A DNA stretch of 64,000 bases, taken from a virus. The stretch lies in IMG/VR virus record IMGVR_UViG_3300046673_000114, positions 1 through 64,000 of that record; one strand, given 5' to 3'. Both the position numbers and the translations under genes were made by a program. Under the pieces are notes generated by a model that had not been told where the DNA came from, made no database searches, and worked only from the letters and a program-made list of their open reading frames with translations. This document shows positions 33,684 through 41,440 of the stretch, in pieces. Each line of letters starts with the position of its first letter. The stretch's first letter is position 1.

Positions 33684-33796
33684 CTAAAGACTATATGGAG
33701 TTATATTGGTTTAGTGAGAAAGAAGGAGATTACGGTTGGTGGAGAAAAAAAGAAGCTGGAGAATTTGATGTTAAAAATGAGGTGAAAAATGACTAA
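33680..33796 (+). CDS. Tiny protein (38 aa), unknown
   Basis: Overlaps the previous stop (ATGA). Sequence MELYWFSEKEGDYGWWRKKE is aromatic and charged. Ends NEVKND from the next junction module. Confidence 0.4.
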   Translation: MTKDYMELYWFSEKEGDYGWWRKKEAGEFDVKNEVKND

Positions 33797-33896
33797 TGAA
33801 CCAATAGCAGTAATAGACGGCAGGGTTGAGATAATCCCGCAGTTCTTTGACGGGGTATGGATATTCGTTATGGCGGAAGAGGTGAAAAATGACTGA
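33789..33896 (+). CDS. Tiny protein (35 aa), unknown
   Basis: Starts at the fourth junction module and ends AEEVKND from the fifth. The core PIAVIDGRVEIIPQFFDG looks like a small beta unit. No family. Confidence 0.4.
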   Translation: MTNEPIAVIDGRVEIIPQFFDGVWIFVMAEEVKND

Positions 33897-34209
33897 TTTA
33901 GAACGATTTGAATTATTAAATGAACTCATAGAACGGTTCTCTCGATTCGAGATTCCGGAATCAATAATTTGTAGTGATTTATTAAATGAACTCATAGAAC
34001 GGTTCTCTCGATTCGAGATTCCGGAATCAATAATTTGTACTGAGTTACAGGAATTTCCAACAGAAGATTTACTTGCAGAACTAAAAAGACGAGAGCGAAA
34101 TAATAAAAGTATGGATGATACGAAAAAAGTGGTTAGGCATATTCCACTATTAGATGAAGTTGAACAAGATGGGGTAACCCTAAAAAAGAAGAAGAAAAAT
34201 GAGGTTTAA
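33889..34209 (+). CDS. Hypothetical protein with 22-residue duplication (106 aa)
   Basis: Starts at the fifth junction module. Two consecutive copies of LLNELIERFSRFEIPESIIC precede a charged tail rich in Lys and Glu. The duplication is nearly perfect at DNA level (33915-34046). No family recognised. Confidence 0.5.
   Translation: MTDLERFELLNELIERFSRFEIPESIICSDLLNELIERFSRFEIPESIICTELQEFPTEDLLAELKRRERNNKSMDDTKKVVRHIPLLDEVEQDGVTLKKKKKNEV
33915..34046 (+). repeat. 66-bp tandem duplication
   Basis: Two 66-bp copies start at 33915 and 33981, identical apart from a few bases at the 3' end (GTAGTGA versus GTACTGA). It keeps the reading frame, so it is a recent in-frame duplication. Confidence 0.9.
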
Positions 34210-34229
34210 TGCTAAACGCACCCTATTAT

Positions 34230-34244
34230 TATATAGTTAAACAT
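34230..34244 (+). promoter_or_regulatory. TATA-type promoter block, copy 3
   Basis: TATATAGTTAAACAT, identical to 28640-28654, 35 to 49 bases before ATG 34279. It probably drives the lipoprotein gene. Confidence 0.6.
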
Positions 34245-34278
34245 AGTATCATATATCAATTACGAGGTGACTTTAAAA

Positions 34279-35148
34279 ATGATACAAAAAAAGTTTTGTT
34301 TAATAGGAATTGTACTAGCGGCATTAATGCTCGTGAGTGTGTGCGGCTGTTTAACGCCTCAACCTCAGAGTGTGCCTTTAGCACCAGAAAACGTTTCGAT
34401 TAAGCCAACGACCGTAACTACGCACGTAACGGCGAAAGCGTCGGTTATACCTTCGGTTACGCCATCAGTTGCACCATCGGCGACACCATCACCAACGGCT
34501 ACGCCTACACAGACTACACTTAGCATAAGCGGCCCCACGACGATGATAGAAGGCGGCGGCGGTGTATGGATTGTTTACATTAACGGCCAGCTACCAACCG
34601 CGTCACAATCAAACCAGATAGTGTGGAATAGCGGCGGTCTGCCCGGCGGCGAAGTTACTGCGACGGGACACCCACTCGGCCCGAGCGGACCCTACGGTTC
34701 GTGGGTTATAGACGCTAACGGCGCTGCAACTACAGCTCAGGGAACGCATACGTTAGTAGCGACGTATCAAGGTGTAAGCGCGTCTTATACTATTACGCGG
34801 CTTCCTAATTCGAATACAGCGACGCCAACGGTAGGCACGGTTCAAACCGGACTAGAGGTTATAATGAGCGCTTCGGGACCGGGGGGCAATATAATCTACA
34901 TAAACCAAACAGCTACCGGAACCATAACTATCAATCCCGCAAGTGCTTCAAGTGAGGGTACCCCGACAGCTACAATTGACGGGAGTGCTTACCCCGCGGT
35001 CACCATAACACCATCTAGCATAGGTTCGTGGTCTATTAGTTTTAATCCTAGTGACCTTTCAGTTGGTCAACACGAACTCGTAGTAGTGTATCCTAGTAAT
35101 TCACATTACTTATCTTCGGATATGGCCGTAGTGCTTAACGTTGTATAG
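34279..35148 (+). CDS. Lipoprotein with Pro/Thr linker and two Ig-like domains
   Basis: 289 residues from ATG 34279, eight bases after GAGGTGA; GTG 34267 lies in that site. A signal peptide (KKFCLIGIVLAALMLVSVCG) ends at a lipobox, with Cys24 the likely lipid anchor. Residues about 35-80 are a Val/Thr/Pro linker. Two Ig-like beta domains follow, the second with TPTATIDGSAYPAVTI and SNSHYLSSD. It would be exposed on the host cell surface after infection, perhaps for superinfection exclusion or surface change. Own promoter upstream and T tract downstream suggest a single-gene unit. Confidence 0.65.
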   Translation: MIQKKFCLIGIVLAALMLVSVCGCLTPQPQSVPLAPENVSIKPTTVTTHVTAKASVIPSVTPSVAPSATPSPTATPTQTTLSISGPTTMIEGGGGVWIVYINGQLPTASQSNQIVWNSGGLPGGEVTATGHPLGPSGPYGSWVIDANGAATTAQGTHTLVATYQGVSASYTITRLPNSNTATPTVGTVQTGLEVIMSASGPGGNIIYINQTATGTITINPASASSEGTPTATIDGSAYPAVTITPSSIGSWSISFNPSDLSVGQHELVVVYPSNSHYLSSDMAVVLNVV

Positions 35149-35712
35149 TATGTGAAATAGCGACACCCTAGCAGCGACCTAAACCTCTTTTTTTTGGCTT
35201 TCTTTTGTAATACAGCGTCCGCTATAGAAGTGGGACTAATACTCTAGGGTTTTCGTGTCGAAAAGAGTGTTGTAGAAGCGTAGAAGAATGAAAGACGAGA
35301 CCCTAGAAAATAACGTGGCGGAAATGGAGGTTGTGGGATGCTACAAATTTATCTCGTCTTTGTTTCTTCTAGGGATTAGCTAAGCGGCCAAACCCTATAG
35401 GTATAGACACAGTGAAACGTTATATAGATTTAGTAATGGGTTAACAAGTGTTAAGACGTGAAGGGGGGGAGGGTTACTTTAGGTTGTAACACTAAAAACG
35501 ACACCACCCGCTAAATCTCGAAATTGTGTGAAAGAAGAGCATACTATTATTATCTTATTATTATTATTATTATTATTAAATAAAAATCTTTATTAATATA
35601 TATACTACAAGCTAAACTAGACCCTAGTCGTCTACCCGTAAGCTGTTAGAACTAAAACTAACCCCCACCCCCTCGCGCAGCGAATCTTTAAATACTTGTT
35701 TCATTCAAAACA
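35149..35712. other. Candidate replication origin / intergenic region before orc1
   Basis: About 560 bp without a gene. It holds a T8 tract after the lipoprotein gene (about 35189-35197, likely terminator), several CCCTAG/CTAGGG elements that can pair, a TTAACANNTGTTAA dyad at 35441 followed within 20 bases by a GAAGGGGGGGAGGG run, TTA/ATT triplet repeats at about 35540-35580, and a very AT-rich stretch. A dyad plus G-run beside an Orc1/Cdc6 gene resembles archaeal origin recognition boxes. Confidence 0.5.
35441..35454. promoter_or_regulatory. TTAACANNTGTTAA dyad, copy 2
   Basis: TTAACAAGTGTTAA, 292 bases before orc1. It is followed by a G-run at 35463-35469, which gives it the look of an origin recognition box. 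Confidence 0.55.
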
Positions 35713-35725
35713 AAATTATATAAGC
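35713..35725 (+). promoter_or_regulatory. TATA box of orc1/cdc6
   Basis: AAATTATATAAGC lies about 25 to 30 bases before the ATG at 35747, with no ribosome binding site between them. Transcription would begin at or near the start codon, giving a leaderless mRNA. Confidence 0.6.
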
Positions 35726-35746
35726 TAAAGTATCTAACTATTCTCT

Positions 35747-36889
35747 ATGAGTTATATCCTAGACCTAGCAAAAAGTTCGTCACCAATCATTAAAGACGAG
35801 CATATTCTAGAATCGAATTATATTCCAGATACAATCGTCGGTCGACATAAGCAGCAAGAAGAGATGTGGCCGCCACTTTCTCATCTTATGAAAGGTCAAC
35901 CAGCGCATCATTTACTCTTAATGGGGCATAACGGTTCCGGTAAAACGGTTGTCATTCGTAGCGTTCTTCGGGACCTCGAGACGGTAACCGACTTTCAGAC
36001 GATATATCTCCCAAGCGTGCGCGACCCTAAGCCTAACTCGGTAATGCGTCGACTTCTAGAAGCATCAGGCGTGGCGCTCCCACCGAAAGACGAGTCGGTA
36101 GCGAGTCTAATAAATCTTCTTGATAAGCATTTATCCACCATAGATAAGCCCATTATATTCATATTCGACGAAATAGACTTCTTTATCTCAAAGGATATGT
36201 GGACGGTTCTTAATTATATCGTGCGCGAAAGAGATATGGCGACCGTCGTAGGCACGACGAACGACCCGAGGCTTCTAAGTAAGATACCGGATAAAAAGTT
36301 AATCTCGGCATATAGACCCTCAACCGTAACATTTCCGCCGTATAACACAGACGAACTACGAGAAATACTCGAGTCGAGAGCTGAGAAAGCGCTTTATGCG
36401 AACGTATTAGAAGCTGAGGTTATACCTCGATGTGCTGCGTTGGCGGTTAGGTTAAATAACGGTGATGCTCGTTACGCTATCTCATTGCTTTCGAAGGCCG
36501 CCGAGATATGTCATACAAACCTTCAAAAGAAAGTTACTAGCGAAGATGTTATACAAGCGGTGCAAGAGCTAGAGAACGAAGAATATGATAAAATAGCCTC
36601 GTTATTATCGGAGCGGCATAAGAACATTCTACGCATATTAATTATTAAAGATAACATACGACGAGCAGAACTACAGGAAGTCTACGAAACTAATAATTCC
36701 TATGATGTTATTTCCGATGTGTGGTTCGCGAGAGAGCTAAGAACGTTAGAAGAATTTGGTCTTATAATCCGATGGTCTAAAGGTAAGGGTCGCGGACTAG
36801 GCGTTACGTGGTTTGTTTCGTTACACGAGGACATTGATAAAGAGAAACTTAAAGAAGTTTTATACCGTGATTTAGGTGGCGGGGCGTGA
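35747..36889 (+). CDS. orc1/cdc6: Orc1/Cdc6 replication initiator
   Basis: 380 residues. AAA+ ATPase with Walker A GHNGSGKT (60-67), Walker B FIFDEID (138-144), a sensor-1 strand TVVGTTNDP, and lid helices with NNGDARYAISLLSKAA (sensor-2 Arg). The C-terminal 100 residues form a winged helix (RHKNILRILIIKDNIRRAEL). These proteins bind origin boxes and load the MCM helicase in archaea. Viral copies usually recruit the host replisome. The gene is probably leaderless, and the right end of a tnpB element follows its stop after a few bases. Confidence 0.9.
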   Translation: MSYILDLAKSSSPIIKDEHILESNYIPDTIVGRHKQQEEMWPPLSHLMKGQPAHHLLLMGHNGSGKTVVIRSVLRDLETVTDFQTIYLPSVRDPKPNSVMRRLLEASGVALPPKDESVASLINLLDKHLSTIDKPIIFIFDEIDFFISKDMWTVLNYIVRERDMATVVGTTNDPRLLSKIPDKKLISAYRPSTVTFPPYNTDELREILESRAEKALYANVLEAEVIPRCAALAVRLNNGDARYAISLLSKAAEICHTNLQKKVTSEDVIQAVQELENEEYDKIASLLSERHKNILRILIIKDNIRRAELQEVYETNNSYDVISDVWFARELRTLEEFGLIIRWSKGKGRGLGVTWFVSLHEDIDKEKLKEVLYRDLGGGA

Positions 36890-36892
36890 CTT

Positions 36893-36921
36893 CTCCCCCA
36901 GCTAAAGCAGGGGGCTTCTAT
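36893..36921 (-). mobile_element. tnpB 3 right end with guide-RNA hairpin
   Basis: CCCCC-AGCTAAAGCA-GGGGG folds at 36895-36914, overlapping the tnpB 3 stop. Its GCTAAAGC core is shared with tnpB 1 and the orphan hairpin at 28505. Confidence 0.65.
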
Positions 36922-38020
36922 CGATTGAACGAACAGAGGCAAGCCCACCTCTGAGTATGTTGATTGCAGCGTTCTCATCGCGGTCAGCGACATAGCCGCA
37001 GTCACACGAATGTATGCGGTCTTTCAGTTCCTTCTTGACTATTTGACCACACCTGCTACATTCCTGAGTAGTATTCTTAGGATTCACCAGCACCACTATT
37101 GAACCAGCTTCCTCCGCTTTGTTCTGTGTTGCGTTAATGAATTGAGTCCACGCAGCGTCGCCTATCGATTTGGCGAGGTAGTGATTCTGCTGCATACCTT
37201 TGACGTTCAAATCTTCAAAGGCGATTATGCCGAATCTGTTAACGATTGCACGGCTCAGTTGATGCGCGAAGTCGTTTCGTCTGTTAGCTATCCGTTCGTG
37301 GATTCTTGACACCACCTTTCGGGCTTTCTTCCTTTGTGGTGCGCCTTTCGCTTGAGCTGAGAGTTTACGCTGCGCTTTCGCTAACGCTTTTTCATCGTGC
37401 CTAAAGAATCGTGGGTTCTCGACTTTCTCACCATTAGACAGCGTGGCAAACGACGTTAGTCCTACGTCTACCCCAACAACAGCCCCGTCTTTGAATGTTT
37501 GGGTCTTAGGTTCGTATTCTGTGGTGAAACAAGCAAACCACTTCCCCATAGAACGCTTGTTTATGTTCAGCCGTTTTATCACACCTTCAATCGGGCGATG
37601 CAACACTATCTTGACGTTTCCTATCTTTGACAGCATTAAATCATCTGCTTTAAGAGCGAATCCCATTTGTGGGTAGGTGAATGAATCATAGCGCCCTTTG
37701 CCTTTGAACCTCGGATAACCTGCTTCTTTCTCTCCTGCTTTGACACGTCTAAAGAACGCTTTGAAGGCTAAGTCCACACGTTGAGAGACTTCTTGTAGCA
37801 CTTGCGAATGAACGCTTGTCAGCTCCGGTCTATCACGCTTCCATATTGGTATCAACTTGTTCGTGTCATATCTGCCAAGTGTCACACCCTTTGACTCATA
37901 TGCGGTCTTTCGCGTGGCTAATACCTCATTATATACCCATCGGCACAACTCTAAGGTTTGATTCATCTTAGTTTCCTGTGCCTTTGTCGGATAGAGCCGA
38001 TAGCGATAGACCTTATGCAT
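36902..38020 (-). CDS. tnpB: TnpB RNA-guided endonuclease (IS200/IS605 family) 3
   Basis: 372 residues, the most canonical of the three. N-terminal YRYRLYPTKAQETKMNQTLE and the helix-turn-helix part with YPRFKGKGRYDSF are typical OrfB features. RuvC-I VGVDVGLTSFA, RuvC-II IIAFEDLNVKGM, a zinc finger (QECSRCGQ and CDCGYVADRD) and RuvC-III RDENAAINIL are intact. It is probably active as an RNA-guided nuclease. It is inserted directly after the orc1 stop and is a different lineage from copies 1 and 2. No tnpA is present. Confidence 0.9.
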   Translation of the reverse strand: MHKVYRYRLYPTKAQETKMNQTLELCRWVYNEVLATRKTAYESKGVTLGRYDTNKLIPIWKRDRPELTSVHSQVLQEVSQRVDLAFKAFFRRVKAGEKEAGYPRFKGKGRYDSFTYPQMGFALKADDLMLSKIGNVKIVLHRPIEGVIKRLNINKRSMGKWFACFTTEYEPKTQTFKDGAVVGVDVGLTSFATLSNGEKVENPRFFRHDEKALAKAQRKLSAQAKGAPQRKKARKVVSRIHERIANRRNDFAHQLSRAIVNRFGIIAFEDLNVKGMQQNHYLAKSIGDAAWTQFINATQNKAEEAGSIVVLVNPKNTTQECSRCGQIVKKELKDRIHSCDCGYVADRDENAAINILRGGLASVRSIDRSPLL

Positions 38021-38297
38021 TGTTTATCTATTGGCATTATTAGCATAAGAATGTTAGGGTTAGGAACGCTCTGTATCCCCACCTTAAAAGGTTGGGGTTT
38101 TATCGCTGCTCACTCATAAAGAAAGCATCATAGCAAAATACGGCCAAATAGGCGACGACGAGCAGGTACACATAGTTCAGTTTAGAAGAGAGTAAAAACT
38201 ATTAACAAGTGTTAACCTATCTAAAGTGAGGGATTTCGTTCCTAGGCTCAACGAGACGGGAATGGATTCCCGTTTTTCACTTTAGGAGGAAGACACC
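38021..38297. other. Region between tnpB 3 and the PT-repeat gene
   Basis: Contains the element's left-end hairpin (38077-38097, CCCCACC/GGTTGGGG), a TTAACANNTGTTAA dyad at 38202, an inverted repeat around 38253-38275 (ACGGGAATGGATTCCCGT) that may terminate or regulate, and AGGAGG for the next gene. No gene seen. Confidence 0.5.
38202..38215. promoter_or_regulatory. TTAACANNTGTTAA dyad, copy 3
   Basis: TTAACAAGTGTTAA, the same 14 bases as the orc1 copy, 83 bases before the PT-repeat gene start. Confidence 0.55.
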
Positions 38298-38555
38298 ATT
38301 CGAAAAAGAACTAAAGTTTTAATAATCGGCGTTCTCGTGCTACTTCTCATACTTGGCGTTTATCTGGTGATTAGTCCGCCGTCGGTTACCCCTACACCAA
38401 CACCGTCACCAACGCCATTAGTCACACCAACGCCGACACCCACCCCGACACCATCACCAAGCCCGACACCGACACCGAACCCGCCAGCGCCAGCACCAAA
38501 ACCTACACCCACTCCAACGCCAACGTGTCGACCGTGTTACGTGACTTATGGATAA
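38298..38555 (+). CDS. Membrane-anchored Pro/Thr-repeat protein, ATT start
   Basis: 85 residues if read from ATT 38298, eight bases after AGGAGG (38284-38289). The frame is closed upstream by TAG at 38283. The only later candidates are ATA 38322 and GTG 38337, which would remove the basic residues (RKRTK) before the membrane segment [18 protein letters not shown]. The rest is (T/S)P repeats ending CRPCYVTYG. Probably a surface stalk or cell-envelope spacer. The ATT start is an inference from the site and topology. Confidence 0.55.
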   Translation: MRKRTKVLIIGVLVLLLILGVYLVISPPSVTPTPTPSPTPLVTPTPTPTPTPSPSPTPTPNPPAPAPKPTPTPTPTCRPCYVTYG

Positions 38556-38661
38556 GTGCGATAGCTGCGCGAACTATCTTCATTGCGACATAAAACCTAG
38601 AGAGAACTGCGACGCGTATCGATACAGCGAGCTTCGTGATACGGCGCGGTGGGTCTGCTAA
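38548..38661 (+). CDS. Tiny zinc-finger-like protein (37 aa)
   Basis: ATG overlaps the previous stop by 8 bp. [20 protein letters not shown] then CDAY: C-x-x-C...C...C layout as in other tiny Cys genes here. Confidence 0.45.
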   Translation: MDKCDSCANYLHCDIKPRENCDAYRYSELRDTARWVC

Positions 38662-38803
38662 ACTTCTAAGCTAGAAAAAGCACCTACCGCTTTTATTCTT
38701 CTTTTTCTCTTAACTATCATAATATCAAAATAGCATTAGCTATTTATACAGGGGCGGCCTTTAGTAATTTGTGTGAAGTGTAAGCTTCACGAGGTGACTA
38801 ACA

Positions 38804-39091
38804 ATGCCTACAACCGAAGAAAACTGGGAATTCCTCGAGAACCTCGTTCTTAAGGAAATCGACCGTGAAAACGAAAAACTCGCGTACTGGGTAGAAGTGC
38901 TCGCAGAATATGGCGCAGACCTTCATAAGATTAGCGAGGAAGAACTAACTTCCGTTCCCGCGCACGTCGAGGTCAACGAAAAGCTCATCGGTACTCTTAC
39001 GGGTATAAAGACCGCAGTAGCCGCCGCTGAGAAGTCGAACAACGCGCTTCTTATCGCGAAGCACCAGCTTCTCGAGCTTTACAACGCGTAA
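38804..39091 (+). CDS. Acidic helical protein (95 aa), unknown
   Basis: Strong GAGGTGA site seven bases before ATG. All-helical and acidic, NWEFLENLVLKEIDRENEKL. A T-rich terminator-like tract (38694-38712) and an AT-rich promoter precede it, so it is its own unit. Codons are very regular and GC-ending (GAC, CTC, AAC), unlike neighbours, suggesting high expression. No family recognised. Confidence 0.55.
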   Translation: MPTTEENWEFLENLVLKEIDRENEKLAYWVEVLAEYGADLHKISEEELTSVPAHVEVNEKLIGTLTGIKTAVAAAEKSNNALLIAKHQLLELYNA

Positions 39092-39136
39092 CAGCAGACG
39101 AGATGGTTAAGAGGCTTATACGAACGTGGAGGTCGG

Positions 39137-39577
39137 TCACCTCATAACTTCGCGAATTAAATCCTCTTTCGTATCGTTCTCTTTTTCTTTTTCTATAACC
39201 CTAACTACATTAAGTAGGTCATAGAAAATAATACGTCGAAGGTGAATCTCTTCGTATAAAAAAGTTTTAAGGTCTTCATCGCGCACGTTGCTCGCGAGAT
39301 GTTCAGCGTCTTGGATAAGTCCTAGGATATGTTCTACTTGCGCTAAGTGCGACTCGTGAGGCACATACTCCTGCGGGTCGTACCTCGCAGGGAAGTACAC
39401 CTGCCAAACGCCACCAAACTCTGAATCGATTCGTCGAAACTTAGTTATACAACGCGCGTGGCAGGTTCTATCTCTAGAATCTAGAATTATACTCTCGTCA
39501 AAGCCAGCTCTATCGGTTATTCTATGCGCCGTGCTTTCACGAATCTTAGGTTTTTCTTTCTGTGTCATAACCTGCAC
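39137..39577 (-). CDS. Hypothetical protein (146 aa)
   Basis: Minus-strand gene convergent with 38804. A second in-frame ATG at 39568 could be the start. N-terminal half has SIILDSRDRTCHARCITKFR, the C-terminal half is helical. No family recognised. It shares direction with the HNH gene to its right. Confidence 0.5.
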   Translation of the reverse strand: MQVMTQKEKPKIRESTAHRITDRAGFDESIILDSRDRTCHARCITKFRRIDSEFGGVWQVYFPARYDPQEYVPHESHLAQVEHILGLIQDAEHLASNVRDEDLKTFLYEEIHLRRIIFYDLLNVVRVIEKEKENDTKEDLIREVMR

Positions 39578-39612
39578 TCGATTTCATAAATGTGCGCGAT
39601 TCATTATAAAGT

Positions 39613-40197
39613 CTACGGTTCACTTGTAGCCGCATCATCTTTATCGTGGGGACAAAAACCGTAGTGGCCTATTGAGGTGTTACAGTTATGACATAAAACA
39701 CGATAGCCACTCGGAAAGTTATTCTTCTTTAGCCACCTAAAGATTCCGTTTCCGCGGTAGCCTAGCTCATTTAGTTTAGCTCTATGTTTCGCACCACCGC
39801 CGTCTTTATGGTCTATCGCTAAAAATTGAATATGAGATTCGCCACAACACGCGCATCTTAGCGTACCGTTAGAATAATGAGAAAGAACCTCTTTTCTAAG
39901 TTTTTCTCTATGTTGTTGCTTTAATTCTTTATTATTTAATACGCGGCAGCTATTACAATAGTCCGTTGTATTACTTCTTATGCTTCTTGGTCTAAACTCT
40001 ACTCCACATCGCTTACATAGCTTTTGCGGTGGTTGGATTAAGTATGTATAACACTCGTCGCAATAATAAAGCGTGAAATGTGGCACAGCATTACCGTGTC
40101 TGGTAGTGGTAAAGATTGTACCACAACGTTTACATGGCTTAGGTTCTGTCCCTATGCGTCGCGATTGATTGTACTCAGCTACCTTACCTCGTTGCAT
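39613..40197 (-). CDS. HNH endonuclease, viral homing type (copy 2)
   Basis: 194 residues. Zinc pairs CKRCG (twice) and YCNSCR, then LRCACCGESHIQFLAIDHKD, GGGAKHRAKL and RVLCHNCNTSIGHYGFCPHD. The D-H-x-D/N-G-G-G-x-x-H-R core and the Cys pairs are those of this virus's HNH family. The only full-length minus-strand copy. It transcribes away from the replication genes. Confidence 0.85.
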   Translation of the reverse strand: MQRGKVAEYNQSRRIGTEPKPCKRCGTIFTTTRHGNAVPHFTLYYCDECYTYLIQPPQKLCKRCGVEFRPRSIRSNTTDYCNSCRVLNNKELKQQHREKLRKEVLSHYSNGTLRCACCGESHIQFLAIDHKDGGGAKHRAKLNELGYRGNGIFRWLKKNNFPSGYRVLCHNCNTSIGHYGFCPHDKDDAATSEP

Positions 40198-40569
40198 TAT
40201 AGAGATGTATGATATACTAGCTTATAGATATTACGCGCTATCGAAATTAACCATATGTTAATTATACACGATAAATCTCACTCTCATAAAAACACTTAAA
40301 TACGATATAGGCGCTCTATGTATTGAAAACTCTAAAGGAGGTAGTATATCAGGAAACGTGCAAAAGTTCGGTGCAATAGAGAAATTCGGAGACGTGCGTC
40401 TTTAAACATTCATCTCCAAAAGATAGAGCTTTCGACACACGTCTTTTAAATTTATCGACTTTGTCACCTCAGCGCCTAGGGTGCGACTCTGTAACCTCAC
40501 CTCCCGCAGTGTCGCGCCCTCGTATCTCAAAGAGTTTTTATCGAAACATAAAAAAAGGAAAACAATATA
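40198..40569. other. Divergent promoter region before the ssDNA-binding gene
   Basis: A dyad at 40247, a TATA-like CTTAAATACGATATAG at about 40290-40305 and a perfect AAAGGAGGT at 40335-40342. After that site a short frame runs from ATA 40346 (or GTG 40358) to TAA 40403-40405, possibly a leader peptide of 16 to 19 residues. The 160 bases before ATG 40570 have no gene; they may be a structured leader. Confidence 0.45.
40247..40261. promoter_or_regulatory. TTAAC-N5-GTTAA dyad, copy 4 (one-base longer)
   Basis: TTAACCATATGTTAA, with a spacer one base longer than in the other copies. It lies between divergent genes, where one bound regulator could control both. Confidence 0.45.
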
Positions 40570-41076
40570 ATGCCTAAATTCTATACCGCAGAGGAAGTTA
40601 GCGAAATGAACAGCGCAGAAACTTCCGAAGACCAATCAGACAACGACGCCCCGTCGAACGGAAGCTATGAATCTTCCTTCGAGCATCAGTCTTTTAAGCT
40701 GCAACGCCCGAAGAGAGTAGCTAAGATTCCCGTAGGCGAATACGAAGCAACGATTTCTAAGATAAAACAAACTCGAGAGCCGAGTTATGAAGACCGCGAG
40801 ATTCTTGTTGATAGAGTTGCGGTTCTACTCGAGTTAGACTATAAGTCGCTCGTAACGGGAAAAGAAGAACATGGCTTCGTTCAAAAGAGAATGAATCTAA
40901 GCTTCCACGAGAAAGCTAAACTTTCCGAGTTTCTACGAGCCGCCACTGGCGACCTGCCGGATGAGGTCGATAGCGACGCACTCATAGGAAAGAAGGTTAA
41001 AATAACTATTCTACATAACGAGTCAAAAGCAGGAGATACGTACGATAACGTAGCTAAGTTTTCGAAGGTGAAGTAA
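40570..41076 (+). CDS. Single-stranded-DNA-binding-like protein
   Basis: 168 residues. The acidic Ser-rich N-terminus is followed by KIPVGEYEATISKIK, an OB-like strand set, RMNLSFHEKAKLSEFLRAAT, then LIGKKVKITILHNESKAGDTYDNV in two parts. This P-x-G-x-Y-x-A-x-I...H-E-K...G-K-x-V pattern is that of phage recombination-linked ssDNA-binding proteins. Overlaps the next start by one base. Replication or recombination role is likely. Confidence 0.6.
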   Translation: MPKFYTAEEVSEMNSAETSEDQSDNDAPSNGSYESSFEHQSFKLQRPKRVAKIPVGEYEATISKIKQTREPSYEDREILVDRVAVLLELDYKSLVTGKEEHGFVQKRMNLSFHEKAKLSEFLRAATGDLPDEVDSDALIGKKVKITILHNESKAGDTYDNVAKFSKVK

Positions 41077-41345
41077 TGTCTCAGCTCAAATACGACGATG
41101 TAATGGGTAAAGAGGCACAAGATAAGCTAACCGGGCTTAAAGGGATTATTGTAGCCGTAGGGGAATACTATAACGGCTGCGTTCAGTACCTCGTTAAACC
41201 GGCAGAGATAAAGGACGGTAAACGCATCGAGGGCGAATGGATTGATAGAGAATTCTTAGAAATTCTCGGTCAGAAGCTCACACGCGAGAACGTTAAACCG
41301 GCCGGTGGTCCTAGTTCTAGTGACCCGCCGTTGGGTGTTATTTAA
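41076..41345 (+). CDS. Conserved phage-type protein (89 aa), GLKGII...GC pattern
   Basis: Contains GKEAQDKLTGLKGIIVAVGE then YYNGCVQYLVKPAE and WIDREFLEIL. A small protein with D-K-x-T-G-x-x-G-x-V...Y...G-C occurs in many tailed phages, usually uncharacterised. It is coupled to the ssDNA-binding-like gene (TAATG). Confidence 0.6.
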   Translation: MSQLKYDDVMGKEAQDKLTGLKGIIVAVGEYYNGCVQYLVKPAEIKDGKRIEGEWIDREFLEILGQKLTRENVKPAGGPSSSDPPLGVI

Positions 41346-41361
41346 CGTTTCAGGCGGGAAG

Positions 41362-41383
41362 TCTCCTTCCGAAAGGTGGGAGA
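41362..41383 (+). mobile_element. Left-end hairpin of an IS200/IS605 relic
   Basis: TCTCCTTCC-GAAA-GGTGGGAGA folds with a GAAA loop, about 60 bases before the tnpA remnant, as in IS200/IS605 left ends. Confidence 0.5.
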
Positions 41384-41440
41384 TGAGAGCCGCTCTTATC
41401 CAACACAAACCTTTATAGTTATAGAAAACAATGAGGAACT

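Larger units (their letters stand above)
33303..33894 (+). repeat. Five copies of a GAGGTGAAAAATGACT gene-junction module
   Basis: The sequence GAGGTGAAAAATG(A)ACT recurs at 33303, 33548, 33670, 33779 and 33879. Each copy holds a ribosome binding site and the start codon of the next tiny gene. Conservation beyond the GAGGTGA core suggests duplication of gene junctions. Confidence 0.7.

Noticed and set aside
35540-35600. CRISPR-like repeat array
   Set aside because: Only simple TTA/ATT triplets. No repeat-spacer pattern occurs anywhere in the window.
40406-40560. Known riboswitch
   Set aside because: No recognised aptamer pattern; only noted as a possible structured leader.
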